64,000 nucleotides of DNA from Lineus longissimus (GCF_910592395.1 NC_088317.1:1302001-1366000); one strand, 5' to 3'. Counted from the first letter of the stretch, positions 49,088 through 61,209 are shown. Notes: a model not told the origin generated them from the sequence alone. Made by a program: numbers and translations.

Positions 49088-49555
49088 TAAAACCGTCATC
49101 GGATGCGCATCCGATATGCCACGATATCCTTTACCGTCAATTCCCTTACCGTCTTCGGATGCGCATCCGATATGCCACGAGATCCTTCACCGTCAATTCC
49201 CTTACCGTCTTCGGATCCGATATGCCACGAGATCCTTCACCGTCAATTCCCTTACCGTCTTCGGATGCGCATCCGATATGCCACGAGATCCTTTACCGTC
49301 AATTTCTTTACCGTCATCGGATGCGCATCCGATGCCACGAGATCCTTCACCGTCAATTCCCTTACCGTCTTCGGATGCGCATCCGATATGCCACGAGATC
49401 CTTCATCGTCAATTCCCTTACCGTCTTCGGATGCGCATCCGATATGACACGAGATCCTTTACCGTCAATTTCTTTACCGTCATCGGATGCGCATCCGATA
49501 TGCCACGAGTTTTTTTGTTACCTCACCGTCAATTCCTATACCGTCATGGATGCCA
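49088..49555. repeat. 56-bp satellite with palindromic core
   Basis: About eight units of 56 bp contain CGGATGCGCATCCG (a perfect palindrome), then ATATGCCACGAGATCCTT and TACCGTCAATTCCCTTACC. Some units lack a few bases. All three plus-strand frames stay open across the array, which explains the overlapping long ORFs there; I do not regard these as genes. Confidence 0.92.
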
Positions 49556-51020
49556 CGAGCTTTGTTCGCGTTGTAAAGGTTTCGGGGATACGACTAATGC
49601 ATGCGAGCACCGTCGGCGGAACCCCAAACCGCCCTCTCGATCTATCCGTAAGGACAAATCACTCTCGTGACCGTCACAGTTACGGACTCCGGACCTCCAG
49701 ACTTTAGAGACCGAGCTTTTCTTTACCTTACAATTACTGTATACTCGGCGCCTCACTTATATGTGTTGTTTTTTTCACATACATTGTTCTCGTGGTTTAC
49801 GGAAAAGTAGGCCTAAAATGTTATAGTGTCTAAAAACAATATTCAGTTAATGGAATTACACTTTTTTCCATTACTGCTTGCTTGATATTGCCCTAACAAC
49901 TTTTTCATGAATCAATTTTGAGCATTATGTTTACAACGTAGTTATTATAGCACGAAATATGAGTCTAAAATGCCAAATACTTGCAACTATTATGTTAATC
50001 ACTGAAATCTTAGTGTACTAATTGCTCGCTATAAGCTAGGTTATTGCGCCCCTAAACCAACGTACTGACAACGCTACCTCCCCGGAACTCAAACTTTAAC
50101 GTGAGTTAATTGTAATCTTACTCTCTACATACCAAAGTGATTTATCTAGGGATACAGTTGAACTTCACTGAAAACTAATGATGTGTTGATGAGTTCAATG
50201 AATCCTTCAATTCCTTTGGTTTTCTTGGCGAACTGACGTCCGACAATCAGTACCTGCAATGCGCCATTGCCATTTGTGTGTAAACAGATCTATTTTTGGA
50301 CGAAAGTCAGTCCCTCACAAACTTGGGTCGATTTCGCCAGTGATGACACTGCTTCTAGGCTGTGGGCCAACCACAGCACTTTAAGCTGTAGCAGCGCCAA
50401 GCAAGAGTCAAGAAAAATGTCCGCTGCTGGATCAACCCCCTCGCCCGCCCCCCATCATCAGATTCAGAGGCCTGGCTGAGCCCTGTGTCTGTGATTTAGC
50501 CATATTCAATACGATTCTTTTCTACTGTGATGTTAAGGTCCTTGTGTCATGCAGCGTATTCCGTAGCACCGGTACACAACTTATGTTAAACCACGACGTC
50601 TGCTGCAATTCAAATTGCATATGACGCCAACAGAATTGTGGCGACTTGTTTCTCCAATCTTTTGGTGAACAGTGACCAGCCCACCACGTAGAATCGTTAT
50701 TGATACAAGTTACTTTATAGGTAAAATCTGTGCTGTGGAGCTGTGTAACGTTGGGCAAGTCACTTTTTGATCTACTGGTACTTCGTGTAATGTCCTCTTG
50801 CTGGGGTGGGCAGTGTAACCTTGAGCAAGTCACTTGATGATCGACTCGTACTGTTATGGGCAGGGCTGTGTAACCTTTATCTTTATACTGGGGCTATCCA
50901 TGTAGCCTTAGGTAATTTTGCACTAGTGTGTATATTACGCAGCACTTTGGAAAATGTCAGGTCACGTACGTAGTTGGTTCTAATCAATGTGCATTCTTGT
51001 CTTTTCAGGCACTCTTCAGA

Positions 51021-52181
51021 ATGGCTGCCACAGACTCCACTCTCGTCTATGCAAATTCCCAGTTTGCACTCGATATATTCAGCCAGCTAATAGGAGGTTC
51101 ACCCAATGATAACATCTTCCTCTCCCCTGTCAGCATCAGCATCGCCTTGGCGATGACCTACCTTGGTGCCCGTGGCAACACTGCAACAGAGATGGAGCTG
51201 GTCGCTAGGTTCAAAGGTGTCGAGAATCTACAGGAGAAATTTGCCAAGCTTGATTCTGTCCTGAATGCTGGTGAAAAGAACTACACCCTAAATACTGGTA
51301 ATCAGTTATTTGGACGCAAGGGTTATAAGTTCTTAGATGAATTCCTTGGAGCTGTTCTCAAACATCATAAAGGTGAGTTGAGGCAACTGGACTTTGCCGC
51401 CGACGCAGAAGGATCACGTAAAATTATCAATGATTGGGTTGCAGAGAAAACCGCTGATAAAATCAAGGATTTGATCCCAGGAGGTGCAATCAATTCCCTC
51501 ACAGCTCTGGTGCTAGTGAATGCCATTTATTTCAAAGGCAACTGGGCAAGAAAGTTTGAGAAGGAGAAGACCATCAAGGAGCAGTTCTTTGTCGCGGAGA
51601 ATGATGTGAGGGGGGTCGATATGATGAACCAGAAGGCCAAGTTCCCATCAGGTTATGACAGAGACTCTGGTACTCAGGTCCTGGAGCTGCCATACATCAA
51701 CAAAGAGCTAAGCATGTTTATCTTTCTGCCGCAAGAGCGCAACGGACTTGCAAAACTGCAGTCTATTCTTACTTTGGACTTCATTAATAAGATCACTTCC
51801 AATATGCATGAAGTTGAAACCATTGTTCATCTGCCCCGTTTTAAGTTCGAGTACAAGTTTAACTTGCATGAGATCCTCCAGGCTATGGGGATGAAGGATT
51901 TGTTTTCGGAGGGCAAGGCGGATCTATCGGGGATGGATGGCACCAACTTGTTGTTTATCTCCGCCGCATTCCATAAGGCCTTCATTGAGGTCAATGAGGA
52001 GGGGACGGAGGCGGCTGCAGCTACGGCAATGATAGCTATGATGCGCTGCATACCGAGGATCAACATGTTTAAGGTTGACCATCCATTCCTGTTCATGATC
52101 AGGGAGAACAAGACCAAGAGTATTTTGTTTCTGGGGAAGATGGTAGACCCTGGGGGAGACAAATGGAAAGATGAACTTTAA
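51021..52181 (+). CDS. Serpin with Arg-Cys reactive bond and C-terminal KDEL, 386 aa
   Basis: A complete serpin fold in one exon. It has the normal family length of 386 residues, no signal peptide from this ATG, and the signatures FLSPVSISIALAM, LVNAIYFKGNW and DHPFLFMIRE. The hinge EEGTEAAAATA is canonical for an inhibitor. Counting from it, P1 is Arg342 and P1' is Cys, within AMMRC. This is the same Arg-Cys bond as I recall in human SERPINB6, so a trypsin-like protease is the likely target. The protein ends DKWKDEL, a perfect ER-retrieval signal. An acceptor (TTTTCAG) ends 12 nt before the ATG in the same open frame (ALFRM), so an upstream exon could supply a signal peptide. Confidence 0.95.
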   Translation: MAATDSTLVYANSQFALDIFSQLIGGSPNDNIFLSPVSISIALAMTYLGARGNTATEMELVARFKGVENLQEKFAKLDSVLNAGEKNYTLNTGNQLFGRKGYKFLDEFLGAVLKHHKGELRQLDFAADAEGSRKIINDWVAEKTADKIKDLIPGGAINSLTALVLVNAIYFKGNWARKFEKEKTIKEQFFVAENDVRGVDMMNQKAKFPSGYDRDSGTQVLELPYINKELSMFIFLPQERNGLAKLQSILTLDFINKITSNMHEVETIVHLPRFKFEYKFNLHEILQAMGMKDLFSEGKADLSGMDGTNLLFISAAFHKAFIEVNEEGTEAAAATAMIAMMRCIPRINMFKVDHPFLFMIRENKTKSILFLGKMVDPGGDKWKDEL

Positions 52182-52670
52182 ATCAAGTTGTGAACACACC
52201 CTTTGGGAAATTGGCCATAAGGTGAACCAGCAGGACAAATCCTTAAAGGGGGCTGTAGGCTGGGGGCCCAATTGATGGTCTCCAGGTTACTAATATTATG
52301 CACAATGAGGGAACATGTTCCGCTCTGAAATACTTCATCAAAAGTACTTATATTTTGAGTAATCTGAAGCATTACAACTTACTCCTTGCACATGATGTGC
52401 ACAGAACTGAAGGCTACCTTTTGTTGAGCATGAACCACCAGTATCATGCACGTTCAAGGGTGTGACAAACTTATAAGAATACCTTGTTCGCATAACGCAT
52501 CCTGTATTTGAAAAATTGCACCTGTCCATCCGATTCTAGAACATTTGGTTCTGTTGTAATGACATAATCCCCCACAGTAAAATGAACTCTGTACTCTTAA
52601 AATTGGTGCTAACCAAAAATGTTGTGAGAAACGCCTCCTCTTAAAAAGCAACTCCCTGAAGAATCCATTC

Positions 52671-52829
52671 CTCAGCTTTCCAAGAATTGGGCAGGCCTTG
52701 CCTAACTTGCTGAGCTGACCTGACCTGGGAAAGGTCTTGTGATGCACACATTTCCAAGGCTTTTTCCAGGAACCATTCAGTTGGCTGCTTAGTAAGTTGG
52801 AAGGCCTGCCCAGTTCTCGGAAAGCTGTG
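52671..52829. repeat. Inverted repeat
   Basis: Arms of about 29 nt (52671-52699, CTCAGCTTTCCAAGAATTGG plus GCAGGCCTT, and 52801-52829) are complementary with three mismatches. Weaker pairing continues inward, giving a fold-back of about 160 bp. Confidence 0.7.
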
Positions 52830-53240
52830 GATTTGATCCTCCAGACCATTACTGCATGTATATTGACACAGGCTGATAATACTTAAAATTTCAAACTCTA
52901 CATTATGATAACATGTATAAAAATAATCATTTTGGATTGACCTGGACGATTGGTCATTTGATTCTGCACTTCTTTCGTGATAAGCACATTACTGTAAAAC
53001 CAGTCAGGAGACTGTAAAAAAGTACTAGCGCCTTGAAAGACGACAGCTCCTGACTGATTAACATTGCCTAATCATTCTCGCTAAGCCAGATTTTGTTTCT
53101 TGAATTGTTGGTCCAAGAAAATATTGCGAATGTTTGGTTGATCTTCCTGTGTATTGCCCAATTTGAGACTGGCTCATACTGGTTCTGTCTGACCATGAAA
53201 TCCTGCCATAACTGTTAATAATTTACTGTGATTCATTTTT

Positions 53241-54345
53241 AGCTCACCTCTTAGCAGAGGTGAGCTTATCCCATACCGTGGCGTCCGTCGTCCGTCGTCG
53301 TCGTCGTCGTCGTCGTCGTCCGTCGTCGTCCGTCGTCCGTTAGCAGGGCACGTTTCGTAACTGTTAGAGCTATTGAGTTGAAACTTGGTACACATGTACC
53401 CTTATGTAATGACACCTTAGAGACCAAGTTTCGGTCCGATTCGTTTCATGGTTTGGCCACCAGGGGGCCAAACGTTAAAAGTTAAAATATACAATATCTC
53501 CTTTAATAGTAGTCAGGAAATTTTGAAAAAAATATGGTAGGTACTTCTAGCAAAGGTGCATCATATATCCGCCGGGTTTTTGATTTGACCTCCTTTTCAA
53601 GGTCACAGAGGTCAAATGGTGTAAATTGGCCGTTAGGATGTAACGATGGCACGTTTCTAAACTGCAATGACTATTGATACCAAATTTGGTACACATTTAC
53701 CCCTTAGTCAGGTGATCTTAGGGACCGAAGTTTGGTCCAGTTTGATTCACCACTTGACCACCAGGGGGCAAAATCCAAAAACCTTAAAAATGTGATTATT
53801 CCTTAACTTCTTGCCCGATTGCCACCAATTTGATATCATGGGTACATCTAACCACCATACAGTATATGTCACACAGGTTTTTAATTTGACCTTCTTGTCA
53901 AGGTCACAGAGGTCAAATGGCGTAAATTGGCCGTCAGGCCGTAACTATGGCACGTTTCTTAACTGCAATGACTATTGATCACAAATTAAGTACACATGTA
54001 CCCCTTGGTCAGGTGATCTCAGGTACCGAAGTTTGGTGCGATCTGATTTGCCGTTTGGCCTCCAGGGAGGGGGCCAAATCCTAAATTCTTCAAAATGCCA
54101 TTATTCCTAGTAATGACTTGGCCGATTGGCACCAATTTTATATCATAGGTACATCTAATTCTAACAACCATTCAATGTGTCACCCGGGTCTTCTTTGATT
54201 TGACCTACTTTTCAAGGTCACAGAGGTCGAATGTACTGTAAATTGGCCATTTTGGGGAAATTGTAATTGCTTGGACCTACATCAAACCTAACACTACATG
54301 ACACAATACCATGCTCTTTATCCATCTTTCCACCACATGAGGTGA
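53241..54345. mobile_element. Interspersed repeat with three ~300-bp internal units
   Basis: The element opens with the palindrome AGCTCACCTCT-TAGC-AGAGGTGAGCT and a (CGT)n run, and closes with CATGAGGTGAGCAC. Inside, three units start GGCACGTTTC at about 53347, 53649 and 53949. Each continues with a motif like TTGGTACACATGTACCCCTT, GGCCACCAGGGGGC and CAAGGTCACAGAGGTCAAAT. It has no coding capacity. I recall elements of this look from mollusc and brachiopod genomes; whether it is mobile is inference. Confidence 0.7.
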
Positions 54346-55638
54346 GCACAATGGCCCTGGCCATTTCATTATATTTATGTATCTATATATTGGAAACACC
54401 GCTGATAATAAATAGTGATTGGGTTATATCTTGCTTTCTTGTATCGAGTGTATTTGAAGTCCTGTAGGAAGACATGACTGAAGACTATTATTCTGGAACC
54501 GAATTGGCGTCCAACCATGTTGCACCTAAAAACTCTCACTTCACCTTTGAGTAGACACAGGGGGCAGTCTATTTCGTCATCCTATTCATATTGTTAGGGC
54601 GAGAATCGAAGCCCGTCCATGGTGTCTGGAGTGTACCTTGGAGAAGGATTCCCTGGAGAATATTATCTCAAAGTGCAGAAGAAATAGAAATGGGCACTTG
54701 GATTTGAAAATGGATCATTGTGTTCAGATCAGGCCTAATGTTCATGACACAGGAAAGAAGAGGATGTGCCTGGAAACTGAGGCAGTGTTCAATTACCAGT
54801 CTCCCCACTTCCCATATTTCCTTCCTAAAAGCTGCACAGAAATGTTGGAAACTAATGCTCACACATGAGACATACATTGTAAACAGAAAATGGAAGACCG
54901 TGTCATTGAACGCAGTAATTTTATTGAAAAAATACAGGTGGAGCTTGCTTGTATCAATGTGATTTACACTCGATGCTTGTGCCTCTTGATCTCTGATAAT
55001 GGGAGGCAGTGAAAAACAAGATAGCAACCTGAACCAACATGATTCATGGGAACACATCCGATATGGAATTTCCAACAGGCATGATATGTCATTACCATAT
55101 TTACATTAGTGCAGAGCGCCAAAATATAAGCATAATAACCTCAAGTAGTGTGGATACATATACATACATTCCATTTCACAGTCATTGTAAAATCGAAGTG
55201 ATGTATTCAAATCAGTAGTTTTTAAGTAGGTCACCTATACATGGCCTTTTGAGCAATTGCTCATCATAAATACAGCATTGCTATTTACAAGCAAGCAACC
55301 TGCAGAACAACATTCTCTAAACTACATGTAGGCCCAGTCCAATCTCTCGCAAAGTCAAAATGAATCCAAAAGCCTATGAGATCAGACAGCTGAACAAATG
55401 GTCAAGAAAAACCAACGACGATCTCCTCTTGCGCCAGCTCAATACAAGGAGGATGTGTCTTTTATTCGGACTTATTTCACACCATAAGGAGGATAGGACA
55501 GTGCCTACATGTAGTTTTCAACATCGTCAAGCAAGCTCGCTGTGCGATGAGACATTTACTTGGGTCTCCCACTCAACAGGACATGTCAGCAGGCTAACAT
55601 AGATTAACAAAAAAACACCACCCATGAATCACAGATGA

Positions 55639-57698
55639 TCAGCTGTCATAAGCTGGTAGTCCAAATTGTTCAGGTTGAAATTCCTCCAGAGAATCTAATG
55701 TCAGTGTCGCATGGTCCACAAGTTCAGACTTGTCCGCTTGTTTATCCGGCACCCAGACGACTTGCATGTTTGCAGCGAGACCACCAAGGACTCCATTTTT
55801 AGCGTCTTCAAATACAAGCACCTGAAACCAAACAGAAAGATTTTGATATTTTATTCTTTGATTCTAGTTCGATAAGGTTATCGATATTGTCTATGGTAAA
55901 CTTGTTAATTGCTATATTCAAGAGGCATGACTGAAATGACAAAGTGTACACAAGTATATGATCAATTGATTTCCGAGTGAATACTTTGTTTTCAAGGATA
56001 ACAGTGTTTTTAGTTACTCGTTTTCTTGTTTTTGTCTATAAATAGTATAAACAACTCATGGCGTTGATTGAAGCAGCAGAAGTCTTGGTTGCCAATTTAG
56101 GATTTAGATGGAACAACTTAATTGACATCCTTGTATGACCCCTACCCTCTCGGTCTCCTTGGACCAGCCCTGTCGCCTGTGCACTCATTTACACTGTTGA
56201 AATAAAGATCATAAATTTCACCTTTTCGGGATCTGGGCTGTCTTTGAATCTCTGGGCACAGATAAGAAAACAATCTGGCGCAGGTTTACCATGCTTCACA
56301 TCTGGGTCATCGCTACTCAGCACAACATGACAAAACTTGTCAAATAAGTGGCTGTGCTGCAACGTCTTTAGGTCGTAGTCATGTTTATTTGAGCCAGACG
56401 CGACTGCCATTGGTATGTTGTGTTTATGGAGATGTTGGACAAGTTTTTCGACACCTGAAATTACATCAGATATAAAGTTGAAATTGATTGGGAAATCAGG
56501 ACTTGGTGTACGATTCATGAATAATACTATTTAGCTATTCCTCTGTGATCGATTTATTTGGTCCGAAGTCGCCAATTTAGATTTGATGTGAGTGGCCTTT
56601 GAAAACATCATCTGAGGAACAAGATGATGTAGATGCCCAACCATGTTTTTCACCTCTGTAGATATGACATGGATGTGACAATACATCTGCCTCTTCTTAC
56701 CTGGAAGAATATCACATGCGGGGAAGACATCTTTATATTTCTCAGCAATTTTCACCTTGTATTCTTCTATGGTCAATGGTAATTCTAAGGCGTCTGAAAA
56801 ACAACAGAAATTCATTCATAGAAACAATGCGTTTCATTGTCGACAGCATTTGAAAAAGGCAAGTGTCAACAGGTTGTGACAATGTCCTTAGATTGTGACG
56901 GGAGTCATTTTGTTAACTCATTCTGTGGTCGGTTTCCTTTAACAGTGACCATAGTTACCTATTAGGATACGTATAGCATCATCAGCTTTTCTTCCCATCA
57001 TTTGTGACTTGATATCCCATGTGAAGGTTTTCCCATACGGTCCAACTACCTCCTGTGTCGCTATGGTGTAAAGACGCTCTGTATCTGGAAGAAGGACAAT
57101 TCCAATGTGTCTGCAAACAGTAACAAACGATTTTGAAAATCATTGAAAAATTTCTTTGAATGTCCTCCAAAACCATGAATGTTGGTAGACAGGAGGTTGG
57201 TAGCTACCAAATATAGACCAGAACAGCTGAAGCCCTCTCTAAAGACCAGTCACCGAGTCAGCTCAGCAGCCTGCCGATTTACAATGGCCGAGTTGTAAAG
57301 GAAGGCTGGCCAAAGAATCAACCTGCCAGCATGGTCAGCTAAGCAGTGTTGGGAGGATGAAAGGAAAACAGGCTGGAGCAAACACTGACCCAAAATGTTA
57401 GCATCACAACATTGAAGACACAAATGTTGTCCTCGGCGGGTCACGGCTCATCGGGAATTGGACAATTCATTTTCAAAATTAAAAAAATCAAAAACATGAA
57501 ACAAGGGGACTCAAAAACCCAACAAAACATAATGCTACCGGCTAAATGCAAACTTGTTCGCCCCTCAATTTATGGTCAGTGCGATCCCTGATGATTAACC
57601 TACAGTTTGGAACAAAGCAAATATATATCAATCGCTTATTTACCAAGTAAAAGGCCATCCATATCGAATATGACATGCGTGCAAGGATAGGCAGCCAT
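55639..57698 (-). CDS. PUDP: Pseudouridine-5'-phosphatase (HAD family), 229 aa
   Basis: PUDP (HDHD1) dephosphorylates pseudouridine 5'-phosphate in the cytosol. Five exons join in phase: 57698-57644, 57084-56959, 56793-56701, 56454-56222, 55821-55639 (TGA). They give 229 residues; the human protein has 228. The HAD motif I is FDMDG with Asp12 as nucleophile and Asp14 as acid/base. Motif II is at ASGSNK, motif III around KHGKPAPD and motif IV at FEDAKNG. The end FQPEQFGLPAY is characteristic of the family. The gene is head to head with PNPLA4, 367 bp between start codons. Minus-strand AATAAA at 54920. Confidence 0.97.
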
Positions 57699-58065
57699 CT
57701 TGAATTTAACCCTTTGTAGTTATAGAAATGGCCTTGACCTTATAGATAGTGACAGATGTTGTGTATTTGTGTGATTTCTTGATATCTTATATCCAGCACA
57801 GTGTATCCGGATTGCTCCTCGAAGAAATGGGTTGATAAAGAATCTGTAACTATAGATCCATGCACTGTGTCTGTCAGTGTCAGGCTTGGAGACAGGAAAA
57901 TGAAAATGACAGAAGAAGTAGCCTAGATTGAAATATATTTCAACCGTCTCGAAATCTTACAGTACACTGATGTCTCCCTTATATTTCAGGGTGTCTCTGA
58001 TGATTTGTGATGTTGGTGCGAGACGCTCAGACGCCCTGTCGCTAGCCTATTGACCTAATGGGGTA
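57699..58065. promoter_or_regulatory. Shared divergent promoter region of PUDP and PNPLA4
   Basis: Only 367 bp separate the two start codons, so both promoters must be here or in the first intron. I see no clear TATA box pair and did not identify specific sites. Confidence 0.5.
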
Positions 58066-59638
58066 ATGTTGGCCACAGTCAGAACCATCGCCATGTCTGC
58101 CTCTACAACTGCCAAACCTGTTTACAACTTGTCCTTTGCGGGCTGTGGATTCCTAGGGATATACCACCTGGGAGCTGCGGCCTGCATTGTCAAACATGGC
58201 CAGGGCTTACTAAAGAATGTCGAGCGTTACGGAGGAGCATCGGCTGGGTCTTTGGTTGCGGCAACCCTCCTCTGTGGCAGGGATAAACTTCAGGTGAGGA
58301 AGGGAGGTCATGTTTGACTTACTGGAAGGAAAGGGAAGTGATTTAAATATGGACACCAAGTGCTACCAGGGTACATGTCCCAGGTCGTAGTTGTGGCCAT
58401 AATCCCAGAGTGTCATTAAAACTGTATTAAAATCTCCTCTTCAGCACTGCATTGACTTCACGTACAACCTGGCCAGAGAGATCAAGAAGAAGCCCCTGGG
58501 TGCCCTCACCCCAGGCTACAACCTGATTGTGCCGCTAGAGAAGTTTCTTCGTGAGATGCTGCCCGAGGATGCCCATGACATAGCCAAGGACAGACTCTTC
58601 ATCTCTGTGACTAACATGAGGACCAAGAAGAATGAGGTGTTTTCGGAATATGAATCAAGGGAGGAACTGATCCAGGTGAGCTCAAAGGCCTATTCATTCA
58701 AAGGTTTGAAAATTGAACTTGAATTTGAGAGTTAATGATTGTGTGAATACCCAATGAATATAAATTCAAATCCAACGTGTAGATTCTTTCCTGAGCCACC
58801 ACTGAGTAAATGCAATCAACACAAACTTCGTACCCCTTTAACCAGCTTGTATTTTCATCTTCACGAGAGCTGATAACAGATAGTGTTCTCCTGTTCCAGT
58901 GTTTACTTGCGAGTTGCTTCATTCCTGCCTATGCTGGCTTCCGTCTTCCAAAGATCAGAAATCAGGTGAGTGCAACCAAAGTAAGATACCGATGTGTGCC
59001 TCTACACTTTGGTGCCAATTAAAAGTTAGTTGGCTTCAAGTGCCTGTCTTTGGCCAAAGAGAGGAGTCTGCCTCAAGCTTACACTCCAGTTAGATGGAGT
59101 CCAGTTCACCCTGGCAGTCACACTAACCACTATGCCAATGATTTCCTAGTCCGACATCAATGTACTGGGTGTGCCTAATGGGCGTATTGAGTTTACTTTA
59201 TGACGTGACATTAAGGCTTAAAATCTACATTAAAGTTCAGGATAACTGAATTAGGAATGATAGTGTTAGCAGTGTTGTTCCCAATATGCTCTTGTTTAAA
59301 CGTTGTCTCTTGATTTCCAGAAATATGCAGACGGAGGGATCACGGACAATCTGCCAAAATTTGAAGAAGGACAAACGATATCAGTTTCACCATTCTCTGG
59401 TGGTCAGAACATTTGCCCCAAGGATAAAAATGGGCTGGGAATGTACATCAACGTTGTGAATCAAGAGTTCCAAGTGAATCTGCACAATGGTGCTCGGGTG
59501 TTGCATGCGCTGTTTCCCCCCAAGCGGCGCACTCTTGAGTCATATTACCAAAAGGGGGTGAGGGACGCCGAGCGGTTTTTGATCGAGGAGGATATGTTTG
59601 AGAGGGGTGATATTCTGTGGTATGAGACTTCGGTGTGA
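58066..59638 (+). CDS. PNPLA4: Patatin-like phospholipase PNPLA4 (GS2), 280 aa
   Basis: PNPLA4 is a lipid acyl hydrolase/transacylase acting on glycerolipids and retinyl esters. Four exons, all phase 0: 58066-58293, 58445-58675, 58900-58965, 59321-59638 (TGA). The patatin features are the oxyanion loop GCGFLG (26-31), the nucleophile elbow GASAG with Ser59, and DGG with Asp179 as the dyad partner. The TPGY and ISVSPFSGG-type segments and the end of the protein agree with PNPLA4, not with the longer ATGL members. A second in-frame ATG at codon 10 could be the start. The long 3' UTR may end at AATAAA near 60100 or 61071. Confidence 0.96.
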
Positions 59639-61085
59639 TCATGAGGCAGCTCGATAGGAGTTCAAAGCAAACTTTGGGCAGTTGCTGAGGAGGTCCAGAT
59701 TGATGGTCTCTAGGTGGTCAGTATGCACAGTGTGAATAGTTATGATGTATCACAAAATAGAAGAGGCCTCTATTGGTCACCTGGCGGACTGTAGTCTTCC
59801 TTTTAATTGATCGATGATGCAGCAACGTTCATTTTCAGGTGAGGTCACTTGAAGGTATTTCTGTGAAGACCGGTGGAATTTTGAACTCGAGGATCTCGTG
59901 TTTCTCTAAAACGTATGCAGGAAATATATTTTCGTTTGAACACCATAAACTGATTTCAGACTTGGCAATCAACCTCATTTACAATGCAAAACAGCAGTCT
60001 TGTGGTTTCCGGGCTAAGACAACCAGTGGTGTTGGATTTCCGCAAACAGATTTATCATATCTAGTCAGGATTTTGATGTGGTTTGAGCATTCATGACAAA
60101 TAAATATTTTGCAGTTACATGTAGTCTTCTGTACAAGGCCTTGTTTTCTGTAACAATAGACTTCAGTCACTTATAGTTGGTACATAATATTATCATAGTT
60201 AGACCTGCATTTGAAGTGGTGATTTTACAGTTCTTTTATGGAGTTCAGTCATTGAAAGACAAATGAGAAATTTGGTATGTGTTCGATATATTGTCATTTT
60301 GTAGATGTTAAAGCTTGTTACTGATCGTATTGGCCGAATAGTTTGTACTGACGAGCCCAGTCGGACATGGAAATGTTTTGACTTCTTATCGGGATGTAAG
60401 GTGTTTCCTAATTTGCTATGTGATCTAATTTGTTTGCTCAGGTTTTTTAGCTATTGTCTAATTTGCATAATTTCTGTTACTAACCTTTGTATTTTAATTC
60501 TAGCTGCTTGTTTTACCCCTCTAATCTCTGGTGATTCTGCTAATCTTAGTTCTGGTCAATTTCCAATTTGTAAGTTTGCAATTGTTGTTGCTATAATTGT
60601 GCAATCAATACAAAGTTAATCATGTTAAATGTACATGTACATGTACATACATTTGTGTAAACGTATATGTATACAGTGCATACATGTACATGTACATGTG
60701 TCTTATGGTTAATGTTTCGTCGCAAAATGTGACATGGGCTGTATTTAACCTTTTGAAGTTCTCCATACCACAGCGTCTGAACTTTCCTCAAAATTTCCGA
60801 GCATTCTCACTAACAGTAAAACTTGTACATGTATGATAAGATCCTTTTCAAAAATGTGCAATGTATTTTCAGTAAAATTACGAAGTTTGAAACTAAAAAA
60901 TGCAAAAAATGGATGGGATATATCTCATTTTACTTTGAAAGGTTATCTTCTGTACTTAGATTAATAAAAGTGTTTGGGTATTTTTGCATCAAATCTGTGA
61001 ACATGTACAGTGTAGGTGGATGTGGTACATGTAATGTGTCTTCTATATTTGTAATCATGGAGCATTTCTGAAATAAATCTACTGT
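59639..61085 (+). other. Probable 3' UTR of PNPLA4
   Basis: AT-rich sequence with no conserved frame. AATAAA lies near 60100 and again near 61071. A run of ACATGTAC repeats at about 60630-60700 could form a hairpin. The ORFs in this stretch are not convincing. Confidence 0.5.
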
Positions 61086-61209
61086 TGTCTTTTTGATACT
61101 CAAGTTATTTGTTGTTTATTTGAGCATAGGATGAGGAAGACTTTAGCGCCTTGGTGCATGTGTTACCAAGTGTCACGGGTGGTAAAAGTACCAACCAACT
61201 TCTGGAATC

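Larger units (their letters stand above)
47675..51020. other. Intergenic region with two satellite arrays
   Basis: Between the Lys-rich gene and the serpin. A 5' UTR exon of the Lys-rich gene may lie upstream of 47687, since an acceptor-like CTCTCTTTCAG precedes the ATG by 13 nt. The repeats at 48230-49010 and 49088-49555 are listed separately. In 49.6-51.0 kb I see only AT-rich sequence. An upstream serpin exon may lie there, because an acceptor ends at 51008, but I could not identify one. Confidence 0.5.
52182..55638. other. Serpin 3' flank, interspersed repeat, and PUDP 3' UTR
   Basis: The first kilobase is serpin 3' flank with an inverted repeat (52671-52829). An interspersed repeat occupies 53241-54345. 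PUDP's 3' UTR probably runs from 55638 down to a minus-strand AATAAA at 54920-54925. No other gene was recognised. Confidence 0.55.

Noticed and set aside
49081-49707. Long overlapping plus-strand ORFs of 114-208 aa
   Set aside because: They are translations of a 56-bp satellite in three frames, with no conserved protein features.
60597-61071. ORFs of about 80 aa after PNPLA4
   Set aside because: Low-complexity ACATGTAC-derived or AT-rich translations in a probable 3' UTR.
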